DNA of 64,000 nt from Mycolicibacterium elephantis DSM 44368 (lineage in GTDB: Bacteria > Actinomycetota > Actinomycetes > Mycobacteriales > Mycobacteriaceae): NCBI RefSeq assembly GCF_004014805.1, contig NZ_ATDN01000045.1:62001-126000 (forward strand), read 5' to 3'. Numbering within the stretch: position 1 is the first letter of the stretch; each line of letters opens with the position of its first letter. The translations under genes were made by a program, and so were the position numbers. The notes under the pieces are model-generated. The model was not told where the DNA came from, ran no database searches, and was given only the letters and a program-made list of their open reading frames with translations. This document shows positions 17,301 through 24,914 of the stretch, piece by piece.

Positions 17301-18767
17301 CCCGTCCAGGCCAGCGACGTTGCGGCGGCCAGGGCGGTCAGCACGACGACGCCGACGGCGACCCGTTTGTCCCGTTCGGGGTGGGCCAGCGCGGTCCTCC
17401 ACTGCTCCCGCGGTGCGCTGCCCGGCAGCGGGATACGGCCGAGCAGGTGAGCCAGCCCCAGCGCCAGCGGCAGGCGCAGCAGCGGTTCGAGCTTGTGCAG
17501 GTTGCGCAGCGGTGTCCCGGTGTCGTCGAGGAATGCCTGAACATAGTGCGCCACAGGCGATCCCAGGCCGCCGGAGTATCCGGCCGCCAGCAGCACGACC
17601 CCGATCAACAGGATGGTGATGAGTCGCCCCCGCGCGGGCATAGTCCGCATCGCCAACCCGGCCAGCCCGGCGGCGGCCACCAACGTCGTCGCCAGCACCG
17701 CGACCGAACCGGTCACCAGCGACGCACCCGCCGTCGCGTTCGGCGCGACGAACGGTGTCCACATGTCCGTGCCGCGCAGCATCTCCGTCAACGACATCCA
17801 GCGGGTCGTGACGCCGGAGGACTCGATGTAGTCCAGGAACGGTGGGCTGATCCGGCCGAGCAGCAGCAGCGCCACCGCCCACCACGTCACCGCCAGCGCG
17901 ATGCCAAGCGCCCACCACGCGGTGAAGCGCCACCAGCGCCGGTTCGGCCGGTGACACGCCAGCCAGATCACCGCCGCCAGGCAGCCCGTCAGCGTCGCCA
18001 CCGCGTTGACGGCGCCCATCAACGCGATCGCGACCGCCGATCGCGCGGCCAGCACCCGGACCCGCGGATCCCCCTGGCCTTCCCCCACCCCTCCGGTCCC
18101 ACCCGGGGCTTTCCCCACCCCTTCGGTCCCACCCTGGGCTTTCCCCACCCCTTCGGTCCCACCCTGGGCTTTCCCCACCCCTTCGGCCCCGCCCTGGGTT
18201 TCCCCCACCCCCCCGGGCCCGCCCCCGGGTTTCCGTTTCCCCCACCCCTCCGGCCCCGCCCTGGAACGCCAGGATCACCGGCAGCAACACCCACGGCGCC
18301 AGCATCATCGGCAGCGTCTCCGACGAGATCGCGCCCAGCGTGGTGAGGACCCGCGGCGACAGCGCGAACGCGACCGCGGCGATGATCCGCGAGGTCCGGC
18401 TGCCGATGCCGAGGGCCTCGGCGACGCGCAGCAGCCCCCAGAACCCGGCGACCAACAGCAGCGCCCACCACAGCCGCTGCGTCACCCAGCCGGGAACGCC
18501 GAGCAGGTCCCCGGCCAGAAAGAAACTGCCGTGGGGAAAGAGGTAGCCGTACGCCTGGTTCTGCGCCTGCCCGAACGGCAGCTCGCTGTTCCACAGGTTG
18601 AACGCTCGCGCCAGAAACCGCAGCGGGTTGGCGGTGAGGTCCAGCTTGGTGTCGGGTGAGATCTGTCCGGGGGACTGGGCGAACGTCAGGATCAGCGCCG
18701 CCGCAGCGGCCACCCACAACCAGCGCCGCGGAAGCGGCGTGACCCTAGCTTCGGTCGCCGTATTCAA
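14315..18767 (-). CDS. aftD: Alpha-(1->3)-arabinofuranosyltransferase AftD, interrupted by a frameshift in this sequence
   Basis: AftD is a very large polytopic GT-C arabinosyltransferase acting on arabinogalactan and LAM with decaprenyl-phospho-arabinose. The N-terminal part (TTG at 18767, overlapping the upstream DUF2613 gene) runs in one frame through ILAFQGGAGGVGE. The rest (RVLAARSAVAIALMGAVNAVATL to the stop at 14315, about 1300 codons) is in another frame. The switch falls in a tandem repeat at 18081-18267. Removing one C from the C7 run at 18208-18214 joins both parts into a single frame and keeps the decapeptide repeat in register. Downstream are many membrane helices, then two galactose-binding/F5-8-type-C-like domains (DADSSTAWVSNALQSAIGQW; ATDGDSETAWTAP) and C-terminal helices. 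Joined length is about 1480 residues, longer than the ~1400 of orthologues mainly because of the repeat. Either a sequencing indel or a true frameshift is possible. Confidence 0.85.
18081..18267. repeat. Intragenic 30-bp tandem repeat (six units) in aftD
   Basis: Units lie at 18081-18110, 18111-18140, 18141-18170 (identical to the preceding unit), 18171-18200, 18201-18230 and about 18238-18267. A 7-base irregularity (18231-18237, part of a tandem GTTTCC-type duplication) precedes the last one. In the aftD sense each unit encodes the decapeptide GGTEGVGKAQ or a variant. The block is inserted between two conserved stretches of AftD. The edge units are the most diverged and the central ones identical, as in expanding minisatellites. 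A C7 run at 18208-18214 sits inside. Confidence 0.92.
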
Positions 18768-18918
18768 CCCTGTTGAGCACCGACGACGCCGGATCGCCCG
18801 CCTGCAGCGGAGGCTTCGTGTCCTGCTGCACCATCAGCGTCACCCCGAATACGGCCGCCGCGCCGAGCAGCAGACCGACGACAATGCTGGCGCCGGCGGG
18901 CACGAGGAACCGATCCAT
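18745..18918 (-). CDS. DUF2613 small membrane/secreted protein (Rv0236A type)
   Basis: A 57-residue protein starting MDRFLVPAGASIVV, with one hydrophobic segment (about residues 6-29) and a short polar tail ending VLNRVEYGDRS. Size, sequence and place match Rv0236A of M. tuberculosis, annotated as DUF2613. Its 3' end overlaps the TTG start of aftD by 23 bases, so the two genes should be translationally coupled; a role assisting AftD is plausible but unproven. The hydrophobic stretch may be an uncleaved anchor or a signal peptide. It is divergent from lpqI, whose start lies 81 bases away. Confidence 0.85.
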   Translation of the reverse strand: MDRFLVPAGASIVVGLLLGAAAVFGVTLMVQQDTKPPLQAGDPASSVLNRVEYGDRS

Positions 18919-18999
18919 GCGGCCAAAACTAGCACGGCACGCGGCGCGGCCACGTCTGCTGCTGATGTGCGCGGTTGCCGTCCGCTAGTGTCGAGGCCC

Positions 19000-20178
19000 A
19001 TGGCCGTGTCCCGCGCGTTGTGCGCAGTTGTGGCGATGTCGGGTCTCGTGCTGGCCTGCTCGCCTGCCGAGCCGCCCGCCCCGCCCTCGAGCGCGGCCCC
19101 GTCCAGCGTGGTCACGCAGCACAAGGGCGAGGTGCCCGCCGCACCGCCACCCCCGGCCTGCGGAGACGCCGAAACGATGCTGGCCGCCATGTCGACGCGC
19201 GACAAGCTCGCGCAGCTGCTGATGGTCGGGGTCTCCAACGCCGCCGACGCCAGGGCCGTCGTCGACAACCACCACGTCGGCGGCGTCATGATCGGCAGCT
19301 GGACCGACCTGTCGATGCTGACCGATGGGTCGCTCACCGAGATCGCCGCCTCTGCCGGCCCGCTGCCGCTGGCGGTCAGCGTCGACGAGGAAGGCGGCCG
19401 GGTGTCGCGGCTGGCCCCGCTGATCGGCACGCAGCCGTCGGCGCGGGTGCTGGCGCAGACGCAAACCCCCGAGCAGGTGTACGAGATCGCCCGCACCCGC
19501 GGGCAGGCCATGCGCAACCTGGGCATCACCGTCGACTTCGCACCGGTCGTCGACGTCTCCGACGCCGCCGACAGCACCGTGATAGGCGACCGGTCCTTCG
19601 GTTCGGACCCGGCCACCGTCACCGACTACGCCGGTGCCTACGCGCGCGGCCTGCGCGACGCGGGCGTGCTGCCGGTGCTCAAGCACTTCCCCGGCCACGG
19701 ACGCGGCTCGGGCGACTCACACACCGGCAGCGTCACCTCCCCGCCGATCGCCGAGCTGCAGGAAGTCGATCTGGTGCCGTACCGCACCCTGGCGGGCCAG
19801 GCGCCGGTCGGCGTGATGGTGGGCCACCTGCAGGTACCGGGGCTGACCGGCAGCGATCCGGCCAGCTTGAGTCCGGCGGTCTACGGGCTGCTGCGCTCCG
19901 GCGGCTACGGCGGCCCGCCGTTCAACGGGCCGGTGTTCACCGACGACCTGTCGGGGATGCAGGCGATCTCCAACCAGTTCGGGGTGCCCGAGGCGGTGCT
20001 GCGCGGGCTGCAGGCCGGCGCCGACGTGGCCCTTTGGGTGAGCAGCGGTGAGGTGCCCTCGGTGCTCGACCGGCTGGAGAAGGCCGTCGATGCCGGTGAG
20101 CTGTCGATGTCCGGGGTCGACGCCGCGGTACTGCGGATCGCCGGGTTCAAGGGCCCGTCGCCACGCTGCGGCGGCTGA
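19000..20178 (+). CDS. lpqI: Glycoside hydrolase family 3 lipoprotein LpqI (beta-N-acetylglucosaminidase)
   Basis: A 392-residue lipoprotein. The signal peptide MAVSRALCAVVAMSGLVLACS ends in a lipobox (LVLAC), followed by a Pro/Ser-rich linker and a GH3 catalytic domain from about residue 50. The NagZ-type motif KHFPGHGRGSGDSH is near residue 228, and the nucleophile Asp is in FTDDLSGMQAI near residue 313. M. tuberculosis LpqI (Rv0237) cleaves GlcNAc from muropeptide fragments in cell-wall recycling. The ATG at 19000 is chosen because it gives a proper lipoprotein signal. It shares a short divergent promoter region with the DUF2613-aftD unit. Confidence 0.93.
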   Translation: MAVSRALCAVVAMSGLVLACSPAEPPAPPSSAAPSSVVTQHKGEVPAAPPPPACGDAETMLAAMSTRDKLAQLLMVGVSNAADARAVVDNHHVGGVMIGSWTDLSMLTDGSLTEIAASAGPLPLAVSVDEEGGRVSRLAPLIGTQPSARVLAQTQTPEQVYEIARTRGQAMRNLGITVDFAPVVDVSDAADSTVIGDRSFGSDPATVTDYAGAYARGLRDAGVLPVLKHFPGHGRGSGDSHTGSVTSPPIAELQEVDLVPYRTLAGQAPVGVMVGHLQVPGLTGSDPASLSPAVYGLLRSGGYGGPPFNGPVFTDDLSGMQAISNQFGVPEAVLRGLQAGADVALWVSSGEVPSVLDRLEKAVDAGELSMSGVDAAVLRIAGFKGPSPRCGG

Positions 20179-20206
20179 CGCGCGCGTCATTGCTTACTCT
20201 TGACCA

Positions 20207-20923
20207 ATGGCCGGAGGCACCAAACGTCTACCTCGCGCGGTGCGCGAGCAGCAGATGCTGGACGCCGCCGTCCAGATTTTCTCGGTGAACGGCTACCACG
20301 AGACCTCGATGGACGCCATCGCCGCGGAGGCGCAGATCTCCAAGCCGATGCTGTACCTGTACTACGGCTCCAAGGAGGAGTTGTTCGCCGCGTGCCTCGA
20401 CCGTGAGCTGTCCCGGTTCATCGACGAGGTGCGTCGCCAGATCGACTTCAAGCAGAGCCCCAAGGACCTGCTGCGCAACGCCGTGCGGGCGTTCCTGACC
20501 TACATCGACACCAACCGGGCCTCGTGGATGGTGCTGTACAACCAGGCGACCAGCAGCCAGGCGTTCGCCCACACCGTGCGCGAGGGCCGCGAACGCATCA
20601 TCGACCTCGTCGGGCGGCTGCTGACCTCCGGAACCCGCAACCCCGATCCCGACACCGACTTCGACATGATGGCCGTCGCGCTGGTGGGCGCCGGTGAGGC
20701 GGTGGCCACGCGGGTCAGCACCGGGGACGCCGACGTCGACGAAGCCGCCGAGCTGTTGATCAACCTGTTCTGGCGCGGCCTGAAGGGCGCCCCGGCAGAT
20801 CACTCAGCGGAGCACTCAGCCGATCACCCGGCAGAGCACTCAGCCGACCACCCGGCAGAGCACTCAGCCGACCACGGGCCGCCGGCCGGGACCATCGAGA
20901 CTGCGGCTGGATCGCAGAATTAG
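20207..20923 (+). CDS. TetR-family transcriptional regulator with repetitive His-rich tail (Rv0238 type)
   Basis: A 238-residue regulator. The N-terminal helix-turn-helix covers about residues 12-55 (FSVNGYHETSMDAIAAEAQISKP and LYLYYGSKEELF). A helical ligand domain follows to about residue 198. The C-terminus is an acidic/His-rich tail built from the octapeptide PAEHSADH (three near-perfect copies). M. tuberculosis Rv0238 is about 204 residues, so the tail is extra. A half-site TTACTC lies 8 bases before the ATG (20194-20199). The same hexamer forms one arm of the palindrome between fabG4 and fadA2, which makes this protein a candidate regulator of the neighbouring fatty-acid genes (inference). 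Confidence 0.88.
   Translation: MAGGTKRLPRAVREQQMLDAAVQIFSVNGYHETSMDAIAAEAQISKPMLYLYYGSKEELFAACLDRELSRFIDEVRRQIDFKQSPKDLLRNAVRAFLTYIDTNRASWMVLYNQATSSQAFAHTVREGRERIIDLVGRLLTSGTRNPDPDTDFDMMAVALVGAGEAVATRVSTGDADVDEAAELLINLFWRGLKGAPADHSAEHSADHPAEHSADHPAEHSADHGPPAGTIETAAGSQN
20795..20875. repeat. 24-bp tandem repeat in the 3' end of the TetR gene
   Basis: Two perfect 24-bp copies (20826-20849 and 20850-20873), preceded by a degenerate copy, encode the PAEHSADH tail. The length is a multiple of three, so copy-number changes keep the frame. Confidence 0.85.
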
Positions 20924-20964
20924 CTCAAATCGCGATCTGTGCGCGGTCTCGATTGACGACACAC

Positions 20965-21807
20965 CTACAGCGAGCGGACCGTGCCCGTCAGATGCGGGTC
21001 GCCCTTGGACAGGTGCCGCAACGTCAGGTCCCAGCCGTCTGCCACCCGCTCGACGTAGAGGCCGGCGCTGGCCGGCAGCACCACCGGCTTGGCGAAGCGC
21101 ACCGAATACTTCACCGCATCCGGAAGCTGGCCTTCGATGTTCGCCAGAACCGCTGCGGCGGTGAACATTCCGTGCGCGATCACCGTGGGGAAGCCGAACA
21201 GCTTCGCCGCGATCGGATTGGTGTGGATCGGGTTGTGGTCCCCGCCGACCGACGCGTACTGCCGAATCTGGCCGGGCGTGATGCGCAGCACCGCATTCGG
21301 CGGTCCCGGCTTCGGCTGCTTCTGCGGCGGCGGCTTCGGCTCGTCGGACAGGCTTGTGCGCTGCTGGTGCAGAAACGTCGTGACCTGATGCCACGCCTGC
21401 TCGTTGCCGACGTTGACGTCGGTCACGATGTCGACGAGCAACCCGCGCCGATGCTCACGCAGGTTCTCGGCATGCACCCGCACCGACACCGTGTCGGTGA
21501 CCGCGATCGGCCGGTACTGGGTGATGTGGTTCTCGATGTGCACCGAACCCATTGCCGCGAAAGGGAAATCGAAACTGGTGACCAGCGCCATCACGGTCGG
21601 GAACGTCAACGTGAACGGATACGTCAGCGGCACCGCGTCACCGAACCGCAGCCCGGTGACGTTCGCATACGCCGCGACGTTCGCAGGATCGATGCTCACG
21701 TCGTCGACGGTCAGCGTGCGCTCGGGCAGCTTGTCGCCGCGCGGCACGAACGGCAGCGCGCCGGCCGCCGCGCGCACCAGGTTCAGCACCCCGGACGGTT
21801 GCGTCAC
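20965..21807 (-). CDS. htdX: 3-hydroxyacyl-thioester dehydratase HtdX (MaoC/hotdog)
   Basis: A 280-residue double-hotdog (R)-specific hydratase/dehydratase interconverting (R)-3-hydroxyacyl and trans-2-enoyl thioesters. The C-terminal hotdog carries the hydratase-2 signature GGDHNPIHTNPIAAKLFGFP, with catalytic Asp and His, near residues 188-207. The N-terminal hotdog is degenerate. The GTG at 21807 follows the fabG4 stop after one base and gives exactly the 280-residue length of M. tuberculosis Rv0241c; longer upstream starts would lie inside fabG4. It forms an operon with fabG4, supplying the reductase and dehydratase steps of an acyl elongation or oxidation cycle. Confidence 0.93.
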   Translation of the reverse strand: MTQPSGVLNLVRAAAGALPFVPRGDKLPERTLTVDDVSIDPANVAAYANVTGLRFGDAVPLTYPFTLTFPTVMALVTSFDFPFAAMGSVHIENHITQYRPIAVTDTVSVRVHAENLREHRRGLLVDIVTDVNVGNEQAWHQVTTFLHQQRTSLSDEPKPPPQKQPKPGPPNAVLRITPGQIRQYASVGGDHNPIHTNPIAAKLFGFPTVIAHGMFTAAAVLANIEGQLPDAVKYSVRFAKPVVLPASAGLYVERVADGWDLTLRHLSKGDPHLTGTVRSL

Positions 21808-21808
21808 G

Positions 21809-23170
21809 TCAGGCCCCCAACCATGCTTGCCCGCACACCCGGATCGTATTGCCTGTGACGGCGTTTGACGCCGGGCTGGCGAAGTAGGCGATTGTCTCGG
21901 CGACGTCGACCGGCTTACCGCCCTGATGCAGCGCATTGAGCCGACGCGCCACCTCCCGGGTCGCCACCGGCATCGCATCGGTCATCTTGGTCTCGATGAA
22001 GCCGGGTGCGACGGCATTGACGGTGATCCCCTTGTCGGCGTACGTCTCGGACAGCGCGTCGGTCAACCCGATCATGCCGGCCTTGGTGGCCGCATAGTTG
22101 GTCTGCCCGCGGTTGCCCGCGATGCCGGCCATCGACGAGAGCCCGACCACCCGGCCGCCGTCGCCGATCGTCCCGTTGCCCACCAGACCTTCGGTAAGGC
22201 GAAGCGGCGCAAGGAGGTTCACCGCGATGACGGAATCCCAGCGGGCCTCGTCCATGTTGACCAGCAGCTTGTCGCGGGTGATGCCGGCGTTGTTGACCAG
22301 GATGTCGGCGCGGCCCCCGAAGTCGGAGTAGTGCTCCCGCAGGTGCTCGGTGATCTTGTCGACGGCGTCGTCGGCGGTCACGTCGAGTGTCAGCGCGGTG
22401 CCGCCCACCTTCGTCGCGGTGATTCCGAGCGGCTCGGCGGCGGCCTCGACGTCGATGCACAGCACCCGCGCGCCGTCGCGGCTGAACACCTCGGCGATCG
22501 TCGCGCCGATGCCGCGCGCCGCCCCGGTCACGATCGCGACCTTGCCGACCAACGGCTTGTCCCAGTCGGACGGCGGCGAGGAATCGGCCGCGCCGACCCG
22601 GAACACCTGCCCGCCCACGTAGGCCGACTTGCCCGACAGGATGAACCGCAGCGTCGACTCCAGCCCCGTCGCGCCCGGCTTGGCGGCCGGGGACAGGTAC
22701 ACCAGGTTCACCGTCGCGCCCCGCCGCATCTCCTTGCCCAGCGAGCGGGTGAAGCCCTCCAGCGCGCGCTGCGCGATGCGTTCGTGGTCGCTGCCTGCCT
22801 CCTCGGGGGTGGTGCCGACAACGACGACGCGGCCCGAGGAGCCCACATTGCGCAGCACCGGGGTGAAGAACTTGTACAGCTCCTTCAACCCGGTCGGGTC
22901 GGTGATACCGGTGGCGTCGAACACCAGCCCGCCGAACGAGTCGGCCCAGCGGCCGCCGAGGTTGTTGGACACCACCTCGTAGTCCTCGGTCAGCGCGGTG
23001 CGCATCGGCTCGACAACGCGACCGTCACCGCCGATGAGCAGCGTGCCGGCCAGCGGGGGTTTGCCCGGCTCGTACCGGCGCAACGTCTCGGGCTGGGGAA
23101 TGCCGAGCTGCTTGGCGAGGAACGATCCGGGCCCTGAATGCACGATTTGCGAATACAGATCGGTAGCCAT
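21809..23170 (-). CDS. fabG4: 3-oxoacyl-ACP reductase FabG4 (high-molecular-weight FabG)
   Basis: A 453-residue two-domain SDR. Residues 1-200 form the flavodoxin-like N-terminal domain special to HMw-FabG. The C-terminal catalytic Rossmann domain starts near 206 (KVAIVTGAARGIGATIAEVFSRDG) and carries the active-site Tyr-Lys in YAATKAG. The family reduces 3-oxoacyl-CoA/ACP with NADH. Length and order match Rv0242c. It is the first gene of the fabG4-htdX operon, divergent from fadA2 with 46 bases between the starts; the TTACTC-CA-GAGTAA palindrome occupies that space. Confidence 0.95.
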   Translation of the reverse strand: MATDLYSQIVHSGPGSFLAKQLGIPQPETLRRYEPGKPPLAGTLLIGGDGRVVEPMRTALTEDYEVVSNNLGGRWADSFGGLVFDATGITDPTGLKELYKFFTPVLRNVGSSGRVVVVGTTPEEAGSDHERIAQRALEGFTRSLGKEMRRGATVNLVYLSPAAKPGATGLESTLRFILSGKSAYVGGQVFRVGAADSSPPSDWDKPLVGKVAIVTGAARGIGATIAEVFSRDGARVLCIDVEAAAEPLGITATKVGGTALTLDVTADDAVDKITEHLREHYSDFGGRADILVNNAGITRDKLLVNMDEARWDSVIAVNLLAPLRLTEGLVGNGTIGDGGRVVGLSSMAGIAGNRGQTNYAATKAGMIGLTDALSETYADKGITVNAVAPGFIETKMTDAMPVATREVARRLNALHQGGKPVDVAETIAYFASPASNAVTGNTIRVCGQAWLGA

Positions 23171-23180
23171 GAGAACGAAC

Positions 23181-23194
23181 TTACTCCAGAGTAA
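23181..23194. promoter_or_regulatory. Operator-like palindrome between fabG4 and fadA2 (TTAC-N6-GTAA)
   Basis: TTACTC-CA-GAGTAA, perfect 6-base arms, 11 bases from the fabG4 start and 22 bases before the fadA2 start. The TTAC-N6-GTAA core recurs at 30103-30116 upstream of fadE5. It is well placed to control both divergent transcripts. Confidence 0.65.
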
Positions 23195-23216
23195 GAAGGG
23201 TGGGTACTATGGGTTC

Positions 23217-24515
23217 ATGGCTAGTGATACCCAGCGACGGGTCGCCATCCTCGGCGGCAACCGAATTCCCTTCGCTCGATCGGACGGCGCGTACGCGAAC
23301 GCCTCCAACCAGGACATGTTCACCGCGGCGCTGGGTGGGCTGATCGACCGGTTCAACCTGGCCGGCGAGAAACTCGGGGCCGTCATCGGCGGCGCCGTGC
23401 TCAAGCACAGCCGCGACTTCAACCTGATGCGCGAATGCGTGCTCGGCAGCGCGCTGTCGTCCTACACCCCGGCGTTCGACCTGCAGCAGGCCTGCGGCAC
23501 CGGGCTGCAGGCCACGATCGCGGCGGCCGACGGCATCGCCGCCGGGCGTTACGACGTCGCCGCGGCCGGGGGCGTGGACACCACCTCCGATGCCCCGATC
23601 GCGTTCGGCAACGATCTGCGGCGGGTGCTGCTGGGTCTGCGCCGGTCCAAGTCCAACTTTGAACGGCTCAAGCTGGTCGGCAAGCTGCCCGCCTCCATCG
23701 GCGTGGAGATCCCGGTCAACAGCGAACCCCGCACCGGCATGTCGATGGGTGAGCACGCCGCCGTCACCGCCAAGGAGATGGGCATCAAGCGCACCGACCA
23801 GGATGAGCTCGCCGCCGCCAGCCACCGCAACATGGCCGCCGCCTACGACCGCGGCTTCTTCGACGACCTGGTCACCCCGTTTCTGGGGCTGTACCGCGAC
23901 AACAACCTCCGCCCCGACTCGACGGCGGAGAAGCTCGCCAAGCTCAAGCCGGTGTTCGGCGCCAAGGCGGGCGACGCGACGATGACGGCAGGCAACTCGA
24001 CCCCGCTGACCGACGGCGCGTCGGTCGCGCTGCTCGCGACGCCGGAGTGGGCCGCCGAGCGCGGTATCGAACCGATGGCCTACTGGGTCGACGGGGAGAC
24101 CGCGGCGGTCGACTACGTCAACGGCCGCGACGGCCTGCTGATGGCGCCGACGTATGCGGTGCCGCGGCTTCTGGCCCGAAACAACCTGTCGCTGCAGGAT
24201 TTCGACTTCTACGAGATCCACGAGGCGTTCGCGTCAGTGGTGCTCGCGCACCTGCAGGCCTGGGAGTCCGAGGAGTACTGCAAGGAGCGGCTCGGCCTGG
24301 ACAAGGCGCTGGGCAGCATCGATCGCTCGAAGCTCAACGTCAACGGCTCCTCGATCGCCGCGGGCCATCCCTTCGCCGCCACCGGCGGGCGCATCGTCGC
24401 GCAGATGGCCAAGCAGCTGAGCGAGAAGAAGAAGGAGACCGGCCAGCCGGTGCGCGGCCTGATCTCCATCTGCGCTGCCGGCGGCCAGGGCGTCGCCGCG
24501 ATCCTCGAGGCTTGA
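23217..24515 (+). CDS. fadA2: Acetyl-CoA acetyltransferase / thiolase FadA2
   Basis: A 432-residue thiolase catalysing CoA-dependent cleavage (or condensation) of 3-ketoacyl-CoA. The nucleophilic Cys is at about residue 93 (QQACGTGLQA). The catalytic His lies in GHPFAATG, the second His in the EIHEAFASVV context, and the second Cys in SICAAGGQG. The ATG at 23217 gives the conserved start MASDTQRRVAILGGNRIPFAR. M. tuberculosis Rv0243 is the equivalent. With fabG4, htdX and fadE5 nearby, all four beta-oxidation-type activities are encoded in one neighbourhood. The palindrome just upstream suggests shared control with fabG4. Confidence 0.94.
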   Translation: MASDTQRRVAILGGNRIPFARSDGAYANASNQDMFTAALGGLIDRFNLAGEKLGAVIGGAVLKHSRDFNLMRECVLGSALSSYTPAFDLQQACGTGLQATIAAADGIAAGRYDVAAAGGVDTTSDAPIAFGNDLRRVLLGLRRSKSNFERLKLVGKLPASIGVEIPVNSEPRTGMSMGEHAAVTAKEMGIKRTDQDELAAASHRNMAAAYDRGFFDDLVTPFLGLYRDNNLRPDSTAEKLAKLKPVFGAKAGDATMTAGNSTPLTDGASVALLATPEWAAERGIEPMAYWVDGETAAVDYVNGRDGLLMAPTYAVPRLLARNNLSLQDFDFYEIHEAFASVVLAHLQAWESEEYCKERLGLDKALGSIDRSKLNVNGSSIAAGHPFAATGGRIVAQMAKQLSEKKKETGQPVRGLISICAAGGQGVAAILEA

Positions 24516-24576
24516 TGGTTCAGAAGATTTTTCGTAGGGCTGTAACGGTCCGGTCAGGTCGATCGATAGTCCTGGT

Positions 24577-24624
24577 AGCTCCGTATTGCCGTCTGACCCC
24601 CCGACCCGATGGCAGTACGGAGCT
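24577..24624 (+). terminator. 17-bp hairpin with C-rich loop downstream of fadA2
   Basis: Arms 24577-24593 and 24608-24624 pair over 17 positions, including two G-U wobbles that exist only in plus-strand RNA. The 14-base loop contains six consecutive C. It lies 62 bases after the fadA2 stop. It may terminate fadA2 transcription or be part of a small RNA; C-rich loops are typical of regulatory RNAs in mycobacteria. Confidence 0.55.
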
Positions 24625-24707
24625 CTTAACTTTGACGCCCTCCGTCGACGTGCATAACGGCGGAAAAGGCCCCTGGTGCGATGCCAGACGGAGGCGTACG
24701 ATCGACC

Positions 24708-24816
24708 GCACGACGGGTTCGGGAGTGACTGATCCGAAGAGCCGGCAAGGGTTGAAAGCCGGTCGCGCGAGACTAAGAGCGGCGCACCTGAATGTCCTCC
24801 CGAACCCGCCCTTTTT
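24708..24816 (+). ncRNA. Candidate small RNA (position of the F6 sRNA downstream of fadA2)
   Basis: The RNA would begin near 24708, about 7 bases after a TACGAT -10 element. It is closed by a 14-bp terminal stem (24712-24725 with 24797-24810, one mismatch) that includes GGGTTCGGGAG paired with CTCCCGAACCC. It ends in T5 at 24812-24816, giving about 108 nt. Inside is a small hairpin CCGGC/GCCGG (around 24741-24761). A strong stem plus T-tract is what an intrinsic terminator needs. M. tuberculosis F6 is about 100 nt and lies in this interval. I cannot test sequence homology, and I see no clear SigF promoter, which F6 has there. Confidence 0.45.
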
Positions 24817-24914
24817 GTGCGACTGGTTTGTGTGACGGCGTTGCGACGGTGTGGCTGGCCACACCCCAAATTGGCCGGGCAGCACCATCGAATCGCCCGC
24901 CGACCTCGACCACC

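Larger units (their letters stand above)
24516..24914 (+). other. Non-coding structured interval between fadA2 and the histidine kinase
   Basis: About 400 bases with no convincing protein gene on either strand. The plus strand contains three successive inverted repeats: 24577-24624 (17-bp stem, C6 loop), 24635-24697 (arms ACGCCCTCCGTC/GACGGAGGCGT with one bulge) and 24712-24810 (14-bp stem followed by T5). A SigA-like -10 element (TACGAT, 24696-24701) precedes the third. In M. tuberculosis the sRNA F6 is encoded immediately downstream of fadA2, so this is the expected place for a homologue. Confidence 0.5.

Noticed and set aside
17016..18080. Continuation of the aftD N-terminal frame past the repeat as a separate gene
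   Set aside because: After the repeat this frame becomes Arg/Gly-rich nonsense; the conserved AftD sequence continues in the other frame.
24577..24697. 6C RNA motif
   Set aside because: Only the first hairpin has a C6 loop. The second has a long loop with at most four consecutive C, so the two-hairpin 6C definition is not met; the known 6C/B11 locus is elsewhere in mycobacteria.
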